From Ancylobacter novellus DSM 506 (GTDB taxonomy: Bacteria > Pseudomonadota > Alphaproteobacteria > Rhizobiales > Xanthobacteraceae): a stretch of 64,000 nucleotides of DNA. Within the stretch, counting starts at the first letter, position 1. Each line of letters opens with the position of its first letter. This document shows, one piece after another, positions 28,711 through 36,925 of this stretch. Both the position numbers and the translations under genes were made by a program. Below the pieces are notes generated by a model. That model saw only the letters and a program-made list of their open reading frames with translations, ran no database searches and was not told where the DNA came from. The stretch lies in contig NC_014217.1 of the NCBI RefSeq assembly GCF_000092925.1, positions 992,001-1,056,000 of the forward strand. The letters are read 5' to 3'.

Positions 28711-29838
28711 ATGGACGACCTCAATGCGTGGTGGGTGGCCCTTGCCGGCCTCGCCATCGGCGCGGCCGTTGGATTCACCACCCGGCGCGCGCGCCTGTGC
28801 AGCTTCGGTGCCATAGAGGATGCGCTGGTGGGATTCGATACCCGCCGGCTGCGCATCTTCGGCCTCGCGCTCGGCATCGCCATCGCCGGCACGCAGTTCC
28901 TCGTCCTGACCGGCTTCCTCGATCCACGCACGACCTCCTATGTGCCCGACGCGCTGCCGTGGATCGGCATCGGGCTCGGTGGCCTCATGTTCGGCCTCGG
29001 CATGGCGCTGGTCGGCACCTGCGCCTTCGGAAGCTGCGTGCGGCTCGGCTCGGGTGACCTACGCAGCCTCGTCGTGCTGCTGGTCTTCGCGGCGACCGCC
29101 TACGCCATGCTCAGGGGTACGCTGGCTGCTTATCGCATCACCTTCGGCGAGGCCATGGCGTTCACCGTGCCACTCTCCGGACAGGCGGATCTGCCCGGCT
29201 TGATCGACCCGATCCTCGGTGTGTCGAGCCGTGCAATCCTGGCGGCCGGCGTCGCCGCCATCCTCATCGCTTTGGCGGTGACCGATGTGCGCCTGCGCAA
29301 GGCGCGGCGCCTGCTGGCGGCCGGCACCGTGCTGGGCCTTGGCGTGATCGGCGGCTGGCTGGCGACGCAGTACCTGGTCGATGAGTTCGTGCAGGCGGCC
29401 CGGCCGCAGAGCCTCACCTTCGTGGCCCCCGCGGCCGTCACGCTCCACGGCCTGCTGCTCGACGGCGCCAAGCTGATCAATTTCGGGACCGCCTCGATCC
29501 TCGGCGTGATCCTCGGTGCCTTCGCTGCCGCGCGGGTGGGTGACGAGTTTCGCTGGGAGGCCTTCGACGATGCCCGCGAGATGAGACGGCATTTGTCGGG
29601 AGCGGTGCTGATGGGCGTAGGCGGCGTGCTGTGCGGCGGCTGCACGATCGGGCAGGGGATCACGGCCGGATCGCTGCTCGCTCTGTCCTTCCCGCTCGCG
29701 GTGGCGAGCATGGTGCTCGGCGCCCGCCTCGGCATCGCCTTCCTGATGGAGGGGCGGGCCTTCTTCTTTCTCCGCGCGAGCCCGCCGTCGGCGGCGGGCC
29801 GTTCGCGCCTGGCGGGCGGGCGGCGCTCGCGCTCCTGA
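28711..29838 (+). CDS. SoxT-like YeeE/YedE thiosulfate/sulfur-compound transporter
   Basis: A 375-residue membrane protein with about nine hydrophobic helices and internal duplication. The family's cysteine motifs are visible: TRRARLCSFGA near residue 25, VGTCAFGSCVRLGSGDLRSL near 100 and GGVLCGGCTIGQGITAGS near 308. YeeE (TsuA) takes up thiosulfate by cysteine-mediated relay. Located after soxR in a sox cluster, this one matches SoxT-type transporters. The C-terminus has an Arg/Ser-rich tail after the last helix. It converges with the half-size YeeE pair 15 bases downstream. Confidence 0.87.
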   Translation: MDDLNAWWVALAGLAIGAAVGFTTRRARLCSFGAIEDALVGFDTRRLRIFGLALGIAIAGTQFLVLTGFLDPRTTSYVPDALPWIGIGLGGLMFGLGMALVGTCAFGSCVRLGSGDLRSLVVLLVFAATAYAMLRGTLAAYRITFGEAMAFTVPLSGQADLPGLIDPILGVSSRAILAAGVAAILIALAVTDVRLRKARRLLAAGTVLGLGVIGGWLATQYLVDEFVQAARPQSLTFVAPAAVTLHGLLLDGAKLINFGTASILGVILGAFAAARVGDEFRWEAFDDAREMRRHLSGAVLMGVGGVLCGGCTIGQGITAGSLLALSFPLAVASMVLGARLGIAFLMEGRAFFFLRASPPSAAGRSRLAGGRRSRS

Positions 29839-29853
29839 CGCGGCCGCTGCCCG

Positions 29854-30267
29854 CTAGGTCCGTTCGGCCAGCATCCGTGCTGCCCACATGCCGGCAAGCA
29901 TGGCCGGCACGAAGACGAGCGTGCCCGCCGCCCCGAGCCCGAGCGCGGTGAGGGCCGGGCCGGGGCAGAAGCCGCCGAGCCCCCAGCCGATACCGAACAG
30001 CGCCGGCCCGACGATAAGCCGCGCGTCGATGTCGCGCCGCGTCGGCAGCTGGAAGGCTGCGGCGAGCACGGGCTTCGCCCGCATCCGCGCCAGCCGGAAG
30101 CCGATGAAGGCGACGATCACGGCGCCGCCCATGACGAAGGCGAGCGAGGGATCGAAACTGCCGAAGAGATCAAGGAAGTTGAGCACCTTGGCGGGATTGC
30201 TCATGCCCGAGACGACCAGCCCGACGCCGAACAGCAGGCCGAGCGCGAGATTGACGAGGATCGGCAT
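29854..30267 (-). CDS. Half-size YeeE/YedE-like membrane protein (second subunit)
   Basis: A 137-residue protein with about four hydrophobic helices and the motifs GLVVSGMSNPAKVLNFLD near residue 15 and GWGLGGFCPGPALTALG near 95, characteristic of the short DUF6691/YeeE partner. It lies 3 bases after the other half-size gene. Together they resemble one full YeeE channel split in two and probably move a reduced sulfur species. The Cys in GGFCPGPA is the candidate relay residue. Confidence 0.85.
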   Translation of the reverse strand: MPILVNLALGLLFGVGLVVSGMSNPAKVLNFLDLFGSFDPSLAFVMGGAVIVAFIGFRLARMRAKPVLAAAFQLPTRRDIDARLIVGPALFGIGWGLGGFCPGPALTALGLGAAGTLVFVPAMLAGMWAARMLAERT

Positions 30268-30270
30268 GGT

Positions 30271-30699
30271 TCAGCCCCCGATGACGTGGCGCATGACGAA
30301 CACGGTGAGGAATCCCGTGCCCATGAAGACGAGTGTCGCCACGACCGAGCGCGGCGAGAGGCGCGCCAGGCCGCATACGCCGTGGCCGGAGGTGCAGCCG
30401 CCGCCCCATACGGAGCCGAAGCCGACTAGCAGCCCGGCCACCGCCATGAGCGCGAGGTCGGCCGAGACCGTCTGCGTGACCGGCGTGCCGGTCGCAGCGC
30501 CGACGAGGAAGGGGGCCGCGACGAGGCCGGCGACGAAGGCCAGCCGCTGCGCGAACAGGCTGTCGCGCCAGGGCGGGAGCAGCCGGCCGGCGATGCCGCT
30601 GATCCCGGCGATGCGCCCTTCCAGAAGCACCAGCAAGGCGGCACTGAGGCCGATCAGCATGCCGCCGACGAGCGAGGCGATGGGAGTGAATTCGGTCAT
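30271..30699 (-). CDS. Half-size YeeE/YedE-like membrane protein (first subunit)
   Basis: A 142-residue protein with about four hydrophobic helices. Its motifs are LEGRIAGISGIAGRLL near residue 27 and VGFGSVWGGGCTSGHGVCGLARLSPRS near 95, the YeeE first-half signature with two cysteines. The start overlaps the stop of the upstream ArsR gene by four bases, so it is coupled to that regulator. Function inferred as transport of sulfur compounds together with the next gene. Confidence 0.86.
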   Translation of the reverse strand: MTEFTPIASLVGGMLIGLSAALLVLLEGRIAGISGIAGRLLPPWRDSLFAQRLAFVAGLVAAPFLVGAATGTPVTQTVSADLALMAVAGLLVGFGSVWGGGCTSGHGVCGLARLSPRSVVATLVFMGTGFLTVFVMRHVIGG

Positions 30700-31052
30700 G
30701 ACAAGGTCTCGCGCACATTCGCCGTCGGTGCGCCTGGCGCACAGAACAGCGCATGCATGGTGGTGATGAAGGTTTCGACGCGCGGATCGGCGAGCCGGTA
30801 AAAGACCTGCTTGCCTTCCTTTCGGCCGATGATCAGCCCGGCGGCGCGCAGGCCGGCGAGCTGCTGGGAAAGGCCGGGCTGGCGGATGCCGAGCATGTCT
30901 TCCAGCTCCCGCACCGAATGCTCGCCGTCGACCAACGCACAGGCCACCAGCAGCCGGTCGGGGTTCGCCAGCGTCTTGAGGAAGGCGGAGGCCTCGTCGA
31001 CCTTCGCCTTCATGGCGACCGCATCGGAAACGGGAGCCAGTGTCTCGGTCAT
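30696..31052 (-). CDS. BigR/SqrR-type ArsR repressor
   Basis: A 118-residue winged-helix regulator: LKTLANPDRLLVACALVDGEHSVRELE, recognition helix IRQPGLSQQLAGLR, wing GRKEGKQVFYRLAD. Cys38 and Cys104 (ALFCAPG) are positioned as the persulfide-sensing pair of BigR/SqrR. It sits in an operon with an ETHE1-type protein and YeeE halves, the classic BigR regulon for sulfide detoxification. The near-palindrome at 32251-32266 upstream of the operon is a probable operator. Confidence 0.88.
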   Translation of the reverse strand: MTETLAPVSDAVAMKAKVDEASAFLKTLANPDRLLVACALVDGEHSVRELEDMLGIRQPGLSQQLAGLRAAGLIIGRKEGKQVFYRLADPRVETFITTMHALFCAPGAPTANVRETLS

Positions 31053-31073
31053 CGTTCCAGTCCAGTCATCGTC

Positions 31074-31955
31074 TCAGTCCCAGGCCGCTCCCGTGAGCAG
31101 GTCGAGCGGGATCTTGAGGTAGCGGATCCCGTTCGATTCCGGTTCGGGCAGCCGCCCGCCATTGGTGTTGATCTGCAGCGACTGCAGGATGAGCTTGGGC
31201 ATGGCGAGGCTGCGGTCGCGCGCCTCGCGGACCGCGACGAACTCCTCCTCGGTCCTGCAGTGCGCCATGTGGATGTTCGTCGCCTTCTGCTCGCCGACCG
31301 TCGATTCCCACCGGGGCTCGCGTCCGTCCGGCTGGTAGTCATGGCCGGTGAAGATGCGGGTCTCGTCGGGAAGCGCCAGGATGGCCTGGATCGACCGCCA
31401 CAACACACGGGCGCTGCCGCCGGGAAAGTCGGCACGCGCGGTGCCGCTGTCAGGCATGAACAGCGTGTCGTGGACGAAGGCGGCGTCGCCGATCACATAG
31501 GTGATCGAGGCCAGCGTGTGTCCCGGCGAGAACATCACCTTGGCGTCGATGCCGCCGACCTTGAACGTGTCGCCGTCGGCGAAGAGATGGTCCCATTGCG
31601 AACCATCGGCGGGAAAGTCCGGCCAGTTGTAGAAGCCCTTCCAGAGCTTCTGCACGTCCTTCACCCGTTCGCCGATGGCGGTCGGTGCGCCGGTCTTTTG
31701 CTTGAGGTAATGCGCCGCCGAGAAATGATCGGCATGGGGATGGGTGTCGAGGATCCACTCGACCTCGTAGCCCTTGGCCCGGATGAAACCGAGCAGACGG
31801 TCCGCATTTGCCGTGCCGGTCTGGCCGGACTTCTCGTCGAAATCATAGACCGGATCGACGATGGCGCAGCGCTTCGTCGCCGGGTCGGCGACGACATACT
31901 GGACCGACCAGGTACGCGGGTCGAAGAAGCCGGTGACTTCGGGCTTGAGGGTCAT
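31074..31955 (-). CDS. ETHE1/Blh-type metallo-beta-lactamase-fold persulfide dioxygenase (copy 1)
   Basis: A 293-residue metal hydrolase-fold protein with DTHPHADHFSAAHYL (the H-x-H-x-D-H signature), SPGHTLASITYVIGD and TGHDYQPDGREPRWESTVGEQKATN near the C-terminus. The last motif is typical of the Blh subgroup, mononuclear iron enzymes that oxidise glutathione persulfide to sulfite. It lies 21 bases upstream of the BigR-like gene and 4 bases after the DUF2892 gene. A second homolog is at 33448-34371. Confidence 0.88.
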   Translation of the reverse strand: MTLKPEVTGFFDPRTWSVQYVVADPATKRCAIVDPVYDFDEKSGQTGTANADRLLGFIRAKGYEVEWILDTHPHADHFSAAHYLKQKTGAPTAIGERVKDVQKLWKGFYNWPDFPADGSQWDHLFADGDTFKVGGIDAKVMFSPGHTLASITYVIGDAAFVHDTLFMPDSGTARADFPGGSARVLWRSIQAILALPDETRIFTGHDYQPDGREPRWESTVGEQKATNIHMAHCRTEEEFVAVREARDRSLAMPKLILQSLQINTNGGRLPEPESNGIRYLKIPLDLLTGAAWD

Positions 31956-31959
31956 GGCG

Positions 31960-32178
31960 TCAGCCCCGGGCGCGGTCGTTGCGCGTGCGCAGCGGGCAAG
32001 TCAACAGGCCGAAGATGGAATAGAGCGGGCAGTTGCCGGCCGCCGCGGTCAGCAGCGGCACCAGGCCGACGAGGCCGATCCAGCGCAGGCCGCCGTCCAG
32101 CACGAAGAGCAGCGACAGCAGGGCGATGCCAATGACGACGCGCAGGGCGCGGTCGAGATTTCCGAGATTGCGAGCCAT
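31960..32178 (-). CDS. DUF2892 (YgaP-like) small membrane protein
   Basis: A 72-residue protein starting MARNLGNLDRALRVVIGIAL, with two hydrophobic helices and GNCPLYSIFGLLTCPLRTR at the C-terminus. This is the DUF2892 inner-membrane domain that in YgaP is attached to a rhodanese; here it stands alone. The two cysteines (GNCPLY, LTCPLR) are conserved in the family. GGGAGTGAACCC precedes the ATG. It is the first gene of the leftward sulfide operon. Confidence 0.85.
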   Translation of the reverse strand: MARNLGNLDRALRVVIGIALLSLLFVLDGGLRWIGLVGLVPLLTAAAGNCPLYSIFGLLTCPLRTRNDRARG

Positions 32179-32231
32179 GGGTTCACTCCCAATGCGCGGC
32201 AGGTTCGACGCGCTTCCAACGATGTATATCA

Positions 32232-32266
32232 ATTGCGAAAAAATGCAATCATAAATACGTAATTAT
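32232..32266. promoter_or_regulatory. Operator/promoter region of the leftward BigR-type operon
   Basis: Between the DUF2892 gene and the next ArsR gene lies an AT-rich island in otherwise GC-rich DNA. It contains ATAAATACGTAATTAT at 32251-32266, a near-perfect 16-base palindrome with one mismatched pair, and an ATTGC/GCAAT repeat at 32232-32249. An AT-rich dyad in this position is what is expected for an ArsR-family operator. Confidence 0.5.
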
Positions 32267-32297
32267 TCGGACGTGAGAGCAGGTATCGCGTGCGGCC

Positions 32298-32687
32298 TTA
32301 GGACACGATCCGGGCGAAGACGGCGGCTTCCCGGTTGGAGCGCCGTCCGCCGGCGGGCGGCGCCGGCGGCTGGGGAGCGGCAGGGCTGGCGGCGGGCATC
32401 GCCCCGCCGAACTGCGCCTCAATGCTGTGCACGCACTGCTCCACGCCGGCGTCGGCCAGCCGGTAGAAAACCTGTTTCGAGGCCCGCCGGGTGGCGACGA
32501 GCCCGCCCTTCCGCAGTCCGGCAAGCTGCTGGCTGAGCGCCGGCTGGCCGATGCCGGTGGCGGCGTCGATCTCGCCGACGGTCATCTCGCCAGCCTGCAG
32601 ATAGGAGAGGATCATGAGCCGCTGCGGCTGGCTGTAGATGCGCAGCTTCTCGACGGCCTTCTCGGCTTCCTCGCGGGTCAGAGGCAT
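32298..32687 (-). CDS. ArsR-family regulator with Pro/Ala-rich tail
   Basis: A 129-residue regulator with the ArsR fold (LRIYSQPQRLMILSYLQAGEMTVGEID; recognition helix IGQPALSQQLAGLR; wing TRRASKQVFYRLAD). Unlike its neighbours it lacks a cysteine at the first sensor position (SYLQ in place of C-x-L) and keeps only the Cys in VEQCVHS, so its signal may differ. A Pro/Ala-rich, basic tail of about 35 residues follows the domain. The ATG at 32687 is preceded by GAGGTGAGCC; a GTG three codons earlier is inside that ribosome-binding site. It directly follows the peroxiredoxin gene. Confidence 0.85.
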   Translation of the reverse strand: MPLTREEAEKAVEKLRIYSQPQRLMILSYLQAGEMTVGEIDAATGIGQPALSQQLAGLRKGGLVATRRASKQVFYRLADAGVEQCVHSIEAQFGGAMPAASPAAPQPPAPPAGGRRSNREAAVFARIVS

Positions 32688-32692
32688 GAGGC

Positions 32693-33346
32693 TCACCTCG
32701 GCTCGATGGTGCGGCAGAACCAGGCGGGATCGTCGTCGGACAGCAGCGTCTCGTCGCTGAGCGGGCGGAGCACGGGGTCGCCCGGCTGCCAGCCTTCCGG
32801 CGTCACGGCGTCGCCTTTCTCGACGCGCTTCAGCGCGATGGCGAGGCGCAGCATCTCCTGCGCCGAACGCCCGACCGACATCGGATACCAGCTGAGGGCA
32901 CGGACGATGCCGTCCGGGTCGATGAAGAAGCTCGCCCGCACGGTCGAGGAATCCTGGGCCGTCTCGTCGAGCATGCCATAGGCGCGGCTGATGACGAGCG
33001 AGGTGTCCTCGACCACCGGGAAGGGCACCTCGACATTGAAGGCGCCGCGGATCGCCCGCAGCCAGCCCATATGGGAGAACAGGCTGTCCACCGAGAGGCC
33101 GAGCAGGGCGAAGCCCGCGGCCTCGAACTGCGGCGCCAACCGGGCGAGCGCGATGAACTCGCTGGTGCAGACCGGGGTGAAGTCCGCCGGATGCGAGAAG
33201 AACAGCAGCCAGCGGCCCCGATAGTCGCTCAGCCGGATCTGGCCCTGCGTCGAGCGTGCGCTGAACACCGGGGCGGCGTCGCCGATCCGCAGCGGGCGCG
33301 GGGCAGACCGCGCGGAATCGGCCCCGGAGATGAGTTGCTCTGTCAT
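32693..33346 (-). CDS. 1-Cys-type (Prx6-like) peroxiredoxin
   Basis: A 217-residue AhpC/TSA protein. The peroxidatic cysteine is in SHPADFTPVCTSEFIAL, and the C-terminal part (FFIDPDGIVRALSWYPMSVGRS, GWQPGDPV) is of the Prx6 group. The conserved second cysteine of 2-Cys enzymes is not evident; Cys in PAWFCRTIEP near the C-terminus could resolve instead. Here, in a persulfide operon, it may reduce peroxides or oxidised sulfur species. The ATG at 33346 is preceded by AGAGGAC; a longer frame upstream overlaps the operator and is unlikely to be used. Confidence 0.87.
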   Translation of the reverse strand: MTEQLISGADSARSAPRPLRIGDAAPVFSARSTQGQIRLSDYRGRWLLFFSHPADFTPVCTSEFIALARLAPQFEAAGFALLGLSVDSLFSHMGWLRAIRGAFNVEVPFPVVEDTSLVISRAYGMLDETAQDSSTVRASFFIDPDGIVRALSWYPMSVGRSAQEMLRLAIALKRVEKGDAVTPEGWQPGDPVLRPLSDETLLSDDDPAWFCRTIEPR

Positions 33347-33393
33347 GTCCTCTGATTGCCCCTTGCGGGAAAGTGACGCAATCCGCATTTACA

Positions 33394-33412
33394 ATTACAT
33401 ATATTATGTAAT
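33394..33412. promoter_or_regulatory. ArsR-type operator palindrome between peroxiredoxin and ETHE1-like gene
   Basis: ATTACATATATTATGTAAT is a perfect inverted repeat of two 8-base arms around TAT. It lies in the divergent promoter region of the peroxiredoxin-ArsR genes (left) and the ETHE1-SQR-TauE operon (right), in an AT-rich island. Length, symmetry and base content fit BigR-type operators. Confidence 0.65.
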
Positions 33413-33447
33413 CATGAAATTAATGATCGCAATCGGAGGATCCGCTC

Positions 33448-34371
33448 ATGTCCGACCTGCCTCTCGAAAGGGCCGCCGACCAAATCCGCGCCGCCCGCAC
33501 GGCTGCCAACCGCCTCGCCGTGGAAGCCTTCTTCGACGAGCCGACCAACACCGCGAGCTACGTCATCCATGACCCCGCCACGAAGCGGGCGGCCGTCGTC
33601 GACAGCGTGCTCGATTTCGATGCCGCTTCCGGCCGCACCTCCACCGCCTCGGCGGACGCGATCATCGCTTTCGTGAAGCGCGAAGGCCTGACGGTGGACT
33701 GGCTGCTGGAGACCCATGCCCATGCCGACCATCTGTCGGCCGCGCCCTACATCCAGCGCGAGATCGGCGGCAAGCTCGCCATCGGCCGCGAGATCATCAC
33801 CGTCCAGAGCGTCTTCGGTAAGATCTTCAACTTCGGCACCGAATTCGCCCGCGACGGCTCCGAATTCGACCGACTGTTCGAGGATGGCGACACGTTCAGC
33901 GTCGGCTCTATCCCGGCGAGCGTGCTGCACGTCCCCGGCCATACGCCGGCCGACATGGCCTATGTGATCGGCGATGTCGTCTTCGCCGGCGACACCATCT
34001 TCATGCCCGACTTCGGCACGGCGCGGGCCGACTTCCCCGGAGGCGACGCCCACCAGCTCTACCACTCGATTCGGCGGCTTCTGTCGCTGCCGGACGAGAC
34101 GCGGCTGTTCCTGTGCCACGACTACAAGGCGCCGGGCCGTGACACCTATGCGTGGGAGACCACCGTCGGTGCCGAGCGTGCCGGCAACATCCACGTGCGC
34201 GACGGCGTGGACGAGGATGATTTCGTCGACATGCGCACGCGGCGCGACGCCACCCTCGCCATGCCCAAGCTGATCCTGCCCTCGGTGCAGGTGAACATCC
34301 GTGCCGGCAATCTTCCCGAGCCGGAAGAGAACGGCCGCCGCTACCTCAAGCTGCCGCTCGACACGCTCTGA
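33448..34371 (+). CDS. ETHE1/Blh-type metallo-beta-lactamase-fold persulfide dioxygenase (copy 2)
   Basis: A 307-residue protein with ETHAHADHLSAAPYIQ, VPGHTPADMAYVIGD and LCHDYKAPGRDTYAWETTVG, the same metal and substrate motifs as the homolog at 31074-31955 plus an N-terminal extension of about 20 residues. AATCGGAGGATCCGCTC before the ATG is a strong ribosome-binding site. It heads an operon with the DUF442-SQR fusion and the TauE exporter. Together the three would oxidise sulfide to persulfide, persulfide to sulfite, and export the sulfite. Confidence 0.9.
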   Translation: MSDLPLERAADQIRAARTAANRLAVEAFFDEPTNTASYVIHDPATKRAAVVDSVLDFDAASGRTSTASADAIIAFVKREGLTVDWLLETHAHADHLSAAPYIQREIGGKLAIGREIITVQSVFGKIFNFGTEFARDGSEFDRLFEDGDTFSVGSIPASVLHVPGHTPADMAYVIGDVVFAGDTIFMPDFGTARADFPGGDAHQLYHSIRRLLSLPDETRLFLCHDYKAPGRDTYAWETTVGAERAGNIHVRDGVDEDDFVDMRTRRDATLAMPKLILPSVQVNIRAGNLPEPEENGRRYLKLPLDTL

Positions 34372-34442
34372 CACGCATCACCCCGACAAGGCGGGCGTCG
34401 GCCAACCCACGACCGCCCGCCCAGAGATTTGAGGAAACGTCC

Positions 34443-36134
34443 ATGACGCCAAAGCAGATCACGCCGGACTTTCATGTCACCGGCCAGGTGGACCATGCCG
34501 GCCTCGCCGCGGCCGCCGCGGCGGGCTTCCGTACCGTCATATGTACGCGGCCGGACGATGAGGAGCCGAACCAGCTCAACGCCGCCGAGGCCGGTGGCCT
34601 CGCCGAGGCGCTCGGCATGGCCTTCGTCCACATCCCCGTGACGCCCGGCACTTACGTCGATGAAGATGTGGCCTCGATGCGAGCCATGCTCGACCGGCTG
34701 TCTGGTCCCGTGCTGGGCTATTGCCGCAGCGGTGCGCGTGCGGCGACCCTCTGGGCTCTCGCCGAGGCAGGACGGCGGACCCCGGCGGAGATCCTCGCCC
34801 TGACCGACGCCGCCGGCATCGACGTCTCCGGCCAGCGCGCACGCCTCGCCGCCCGCGCTGGCGACGCCCGGGGCATGGCGCCGAAGATCTTCGACGTCGT
34901 GATCGTCGGCGGCGGCGCCGCGGGCATCGCGACGGCGTCGAGCCTGCTCAAGCGCCGCCCCTCGCTCGACATCGCCATCGTCGAGCCGGCGGAGTGCCAC
35001 TACTACCAGCCGGGCTGGACCATGGTCGGCGCCGGCGTGTTCCAGCCGGACACCACCCGCGTTCCCATGGGCGCTGTGATGCCCGACCGCGTCACCTGGA
35101 TCCGGCAGGCGGCGGCCGGCTTCGCTCCGGAGACGAAGGAGGTCACCCTCGCCGATGGTTCGTCGGTGCGCTACCGCGCGTTGGTGGCGGCGCCGGGCCT
35201 GCGGCTGGCCTGGGAGGCGATACAGGGCCTTCCGGAGGCACTCGGCCGCAACGGCGTCACCTCGAACTACCGCTTCGACCTCGCACCCTACACCTTCCGC
35301 ACCGCCAGCTCGGTGAAGCCGGGGAGGGCGCTCTTCACCCAGCCGGCCATGCCGATCAAATGCGCCGGCGCGCCGCAGAAGGCGATGTACCTCTCCTGCG
35401 ACATCTGGCGCGAGGCCGGCCTCCTGCCGCGCATGGAGGTGGAGTTCCACAATGCCGGCGGCGTCCTCTTCGGCGTGCCGTCCTATGTGCCGGCGCTGAT
35501 GGAATATGTCGAGCGCTACGGCATCGACCTCAATTTCGGTTCCACCCTCGTGGCCGTCGACGGCGACGCGCGGGTCGCGACCTTCGAGCGCAAAGCGACC
35601 GATGGCACCGTCGAGCGGGTGGAGCGTGGGTTCGAGATGCTCCACGCCGTGCCGCCGCAGAAGCCGCTCGATTTCGTCGCCGCCAGTCCGCTGGCCGGCG
35701 CCGGCGGCTGGATCGACGTCGATCCGGCAACCCTGCGCCATATGCGCTATCCGGACGTCTTCGCCCTGGGCGACGCCACCAATACCACGAACGCCAAGAC
35801 CGCCGCTGCCGCGCGCAAGCAGGCGCCGGTGGTGGCGGTAAACGTGCTCGCGGCGCTGGAGGGGAAGGCGCCCGCCGCCCAGTATGACGGCTACGGCTCC
35901 TGCCCGCTCACCGTCGAGCGCGGCAAGATCGTGCTGGCGGAGTTCGGCTATGGCGGCGTGCTGCTGCCGACCTTCCCGAAATGGATCCTCGACGGCACGC
36001 GTCCCACCCGTCTCGCCTGGTTCCTCAAGGACCGCATGCTGCCACCGATCTACTGGCACGCCATGCTGAAGGGGCGCGAATGGCTCTGCGGGCCGGAGCC
36101 GATCCCCGCTCCGGCCCGTAACGAGGTGGCCTGA
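34443..36134 (+). CDS. DUF442 phosphatase-like/sulfurtransferase domain fused to sulfide:quinone oxidoreductase
   Basis: A 563-residue fusion. Residues 1-135 are the DUF442 (TIGR01244) domain with an active-site loop YCRSGARAATLWAL (Cys94, Arg99). From 150 onward it is an SQR-type flavoprotein: FAD loop VVIVGGGAAGIATA, Cys185 in EPAECHYYQPGW, the conserved region PIKCAGAPQKAMYLSCD (Cys307, Cys319), ALGDATNTTNAKTAAAARKQAP, and YDGYGSCPL near 480. Residues and motif order resemble the mitochondrial-type SQR. It oxidises sulfide at the membrane, feeding quinone, with the DUF442 domain possibly accepting persulfide. The stop overlaps the start of the TauE gene. Confidence 0.9.
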   Translation: MTPKQITPDFHVTGQVDHAGLAAAAAAGFRTVICTRPDDEEPNQLNAAEAGGLAEALGMAFVHIPVTPGTYVDEDVASMRAMLDRLSGPVLGYCRSGARAATLWALAEAGRRTPAEILALTDAAGIDVSGQRARLAARAGDARGMAPKIFDVVIVGGGAAGIATASSLLKRRPSLDIAIVEPAECHYYQPGWTMVGAGVFQPDTTRVPMGAVMPDRVTWIRQAAAGFAPETKEVTLADGSSVRYRALVAAPGLRLAWEAIQGLPEALGRNGVTSNYRFDLAPYTFRTASSVKPGRALFTQPAMPIKCAGAPQKAMYLSCDIWREAGLLPRMEVEFHNAGGVLFGVPSYVPALMEYVERYGIDLNFGSTLVAVDGDARVATFERKATDGTVERVERGFEMLHAVPPQKPLDFVAASPLAGAGGWIDVDPATLRHMRYPDVFALGDATNTTNAKTAAAARKQAPVVAVNVLAALEGKAPAAQYDGYGSCPLTVERGKIVLAEFGYGGVLLPTFPKWILDGTRPTRLAWFLKDRMLPPIYWHAMLKGREWLCGPEPIPAPARNEVA

Positions 36135-36919
36135 TGCTCGAGCCGATCCAGTACGCGTTGGGGGGCGGAGCCGGCGTGCTCGTCGGCTTCACCCTCGGCC
36201 TCGTCGGCGGCGGCGGCTCGATCCTCGCCGTGCCGCTGATGGTCTATCTGGTCGGCGTAGGCAATCCGCATGTCGCCATCGGCACCAGCGCTTTCGCGGT
36301 GGCGATCAACGCCGCGGTGGGTCTCTTCAATCATGCGCGGACCGGCACGGTGAAATGGCGCTGCGGCGGCATGTACGCCGCGGCCGGCGTCGTCGGCGCC
36401 TTCGCCGGATCGAGCCTCGGCAAGATGGTGGGCGGCGAAAAGCTGCTCTTCCTCTTCGCCCTCCTCATGCTCGCCATCGGCGTGCTGATGCTGCGCGGGC
36501 GCGGCAATCCGGGGGAGCCGGGCGCCGAATGCACCCGCGAGAAGGCGCCGAAAGTGCTCGGCTTCGGCCTCGGCACCGGTGCCTTTTCCGGCTTCTTCGG
36601 CATTGGCGGCGGCTTCCTCATCGTGCCGGGCCTGATCGGCTCGACCGGCATGCCCATCCTCAATGCCGTCGGCACCTCGCTCGTCGCCGTGACCGCGTTC
36701 GGCCTGACCACGGCGATCAACTACGCATTCTCGGGTCTGGTGAACTGGCCGCTGGCCTTCGTGTTCATCATCGGCGGCGCGCTCGGCAGCGTCGGCGGCA
36801 TGAAGCTCGCCCACCACCTCGCCGGCCGCACCGGCCGTCTTTCGACCATCTTTGCCGGACTGATCTTCGTTGTGGCGACCTATATGCTGTTCAAAAGCGC
36901 ATCGGCCCTGCTCGCGTGA
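36134..36919 (+). CDS. TauE/SafE-family sulfite/anion exporter
   Basis: A 261-residue membrane protein with about eight hydrophobic helices and internal duplication: GFTLGLVGGGGSILAVPLMVYLVG near residue 18 and GFFGIGGGFLIVPGL near 150, the glycine-rich repeats of the TauE/SafE family. Family members move sulfite, sulfoacetate and similar anions. Being coupled to SQR and ETHE1-type genes, sulfite export is the reasonable assignment. Its ATG overlaps the SQR stop (ATGA-type junction). Confidence 0.88.
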   Translation: MLEPIQYALGGGAGVLVGFTLGLVGGGGSILAVPLMVYLVGVGNPHVAIGTSAFAVAINAAVGLFNHARTGTVKWRCGGMYAAAGVVGAFAGSSLGKMVGGEKLLFLFALLMLAIGVLMLRGRGNPGEPGAECTREKAPKVLGFGLGTGAFSGFFGIGGGFLIVPGLIGSTGMPILNAVGTSLVAVTAFGLTTAINYAFSGLVNWPLAFVFIIGGALGSVGGMKLAHHLAGRTGRLSTIFAGLIFVVATYMLFKSASALLA

Positions 36920-36925
36920 GCCGAC

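Noticed and set aside
34341..36059. A 572-codon open frame antisense to the DUF442-SQR gene
   Set aside because: It is a GC-driven shadow of a strongly conserved flavoprotein gene.
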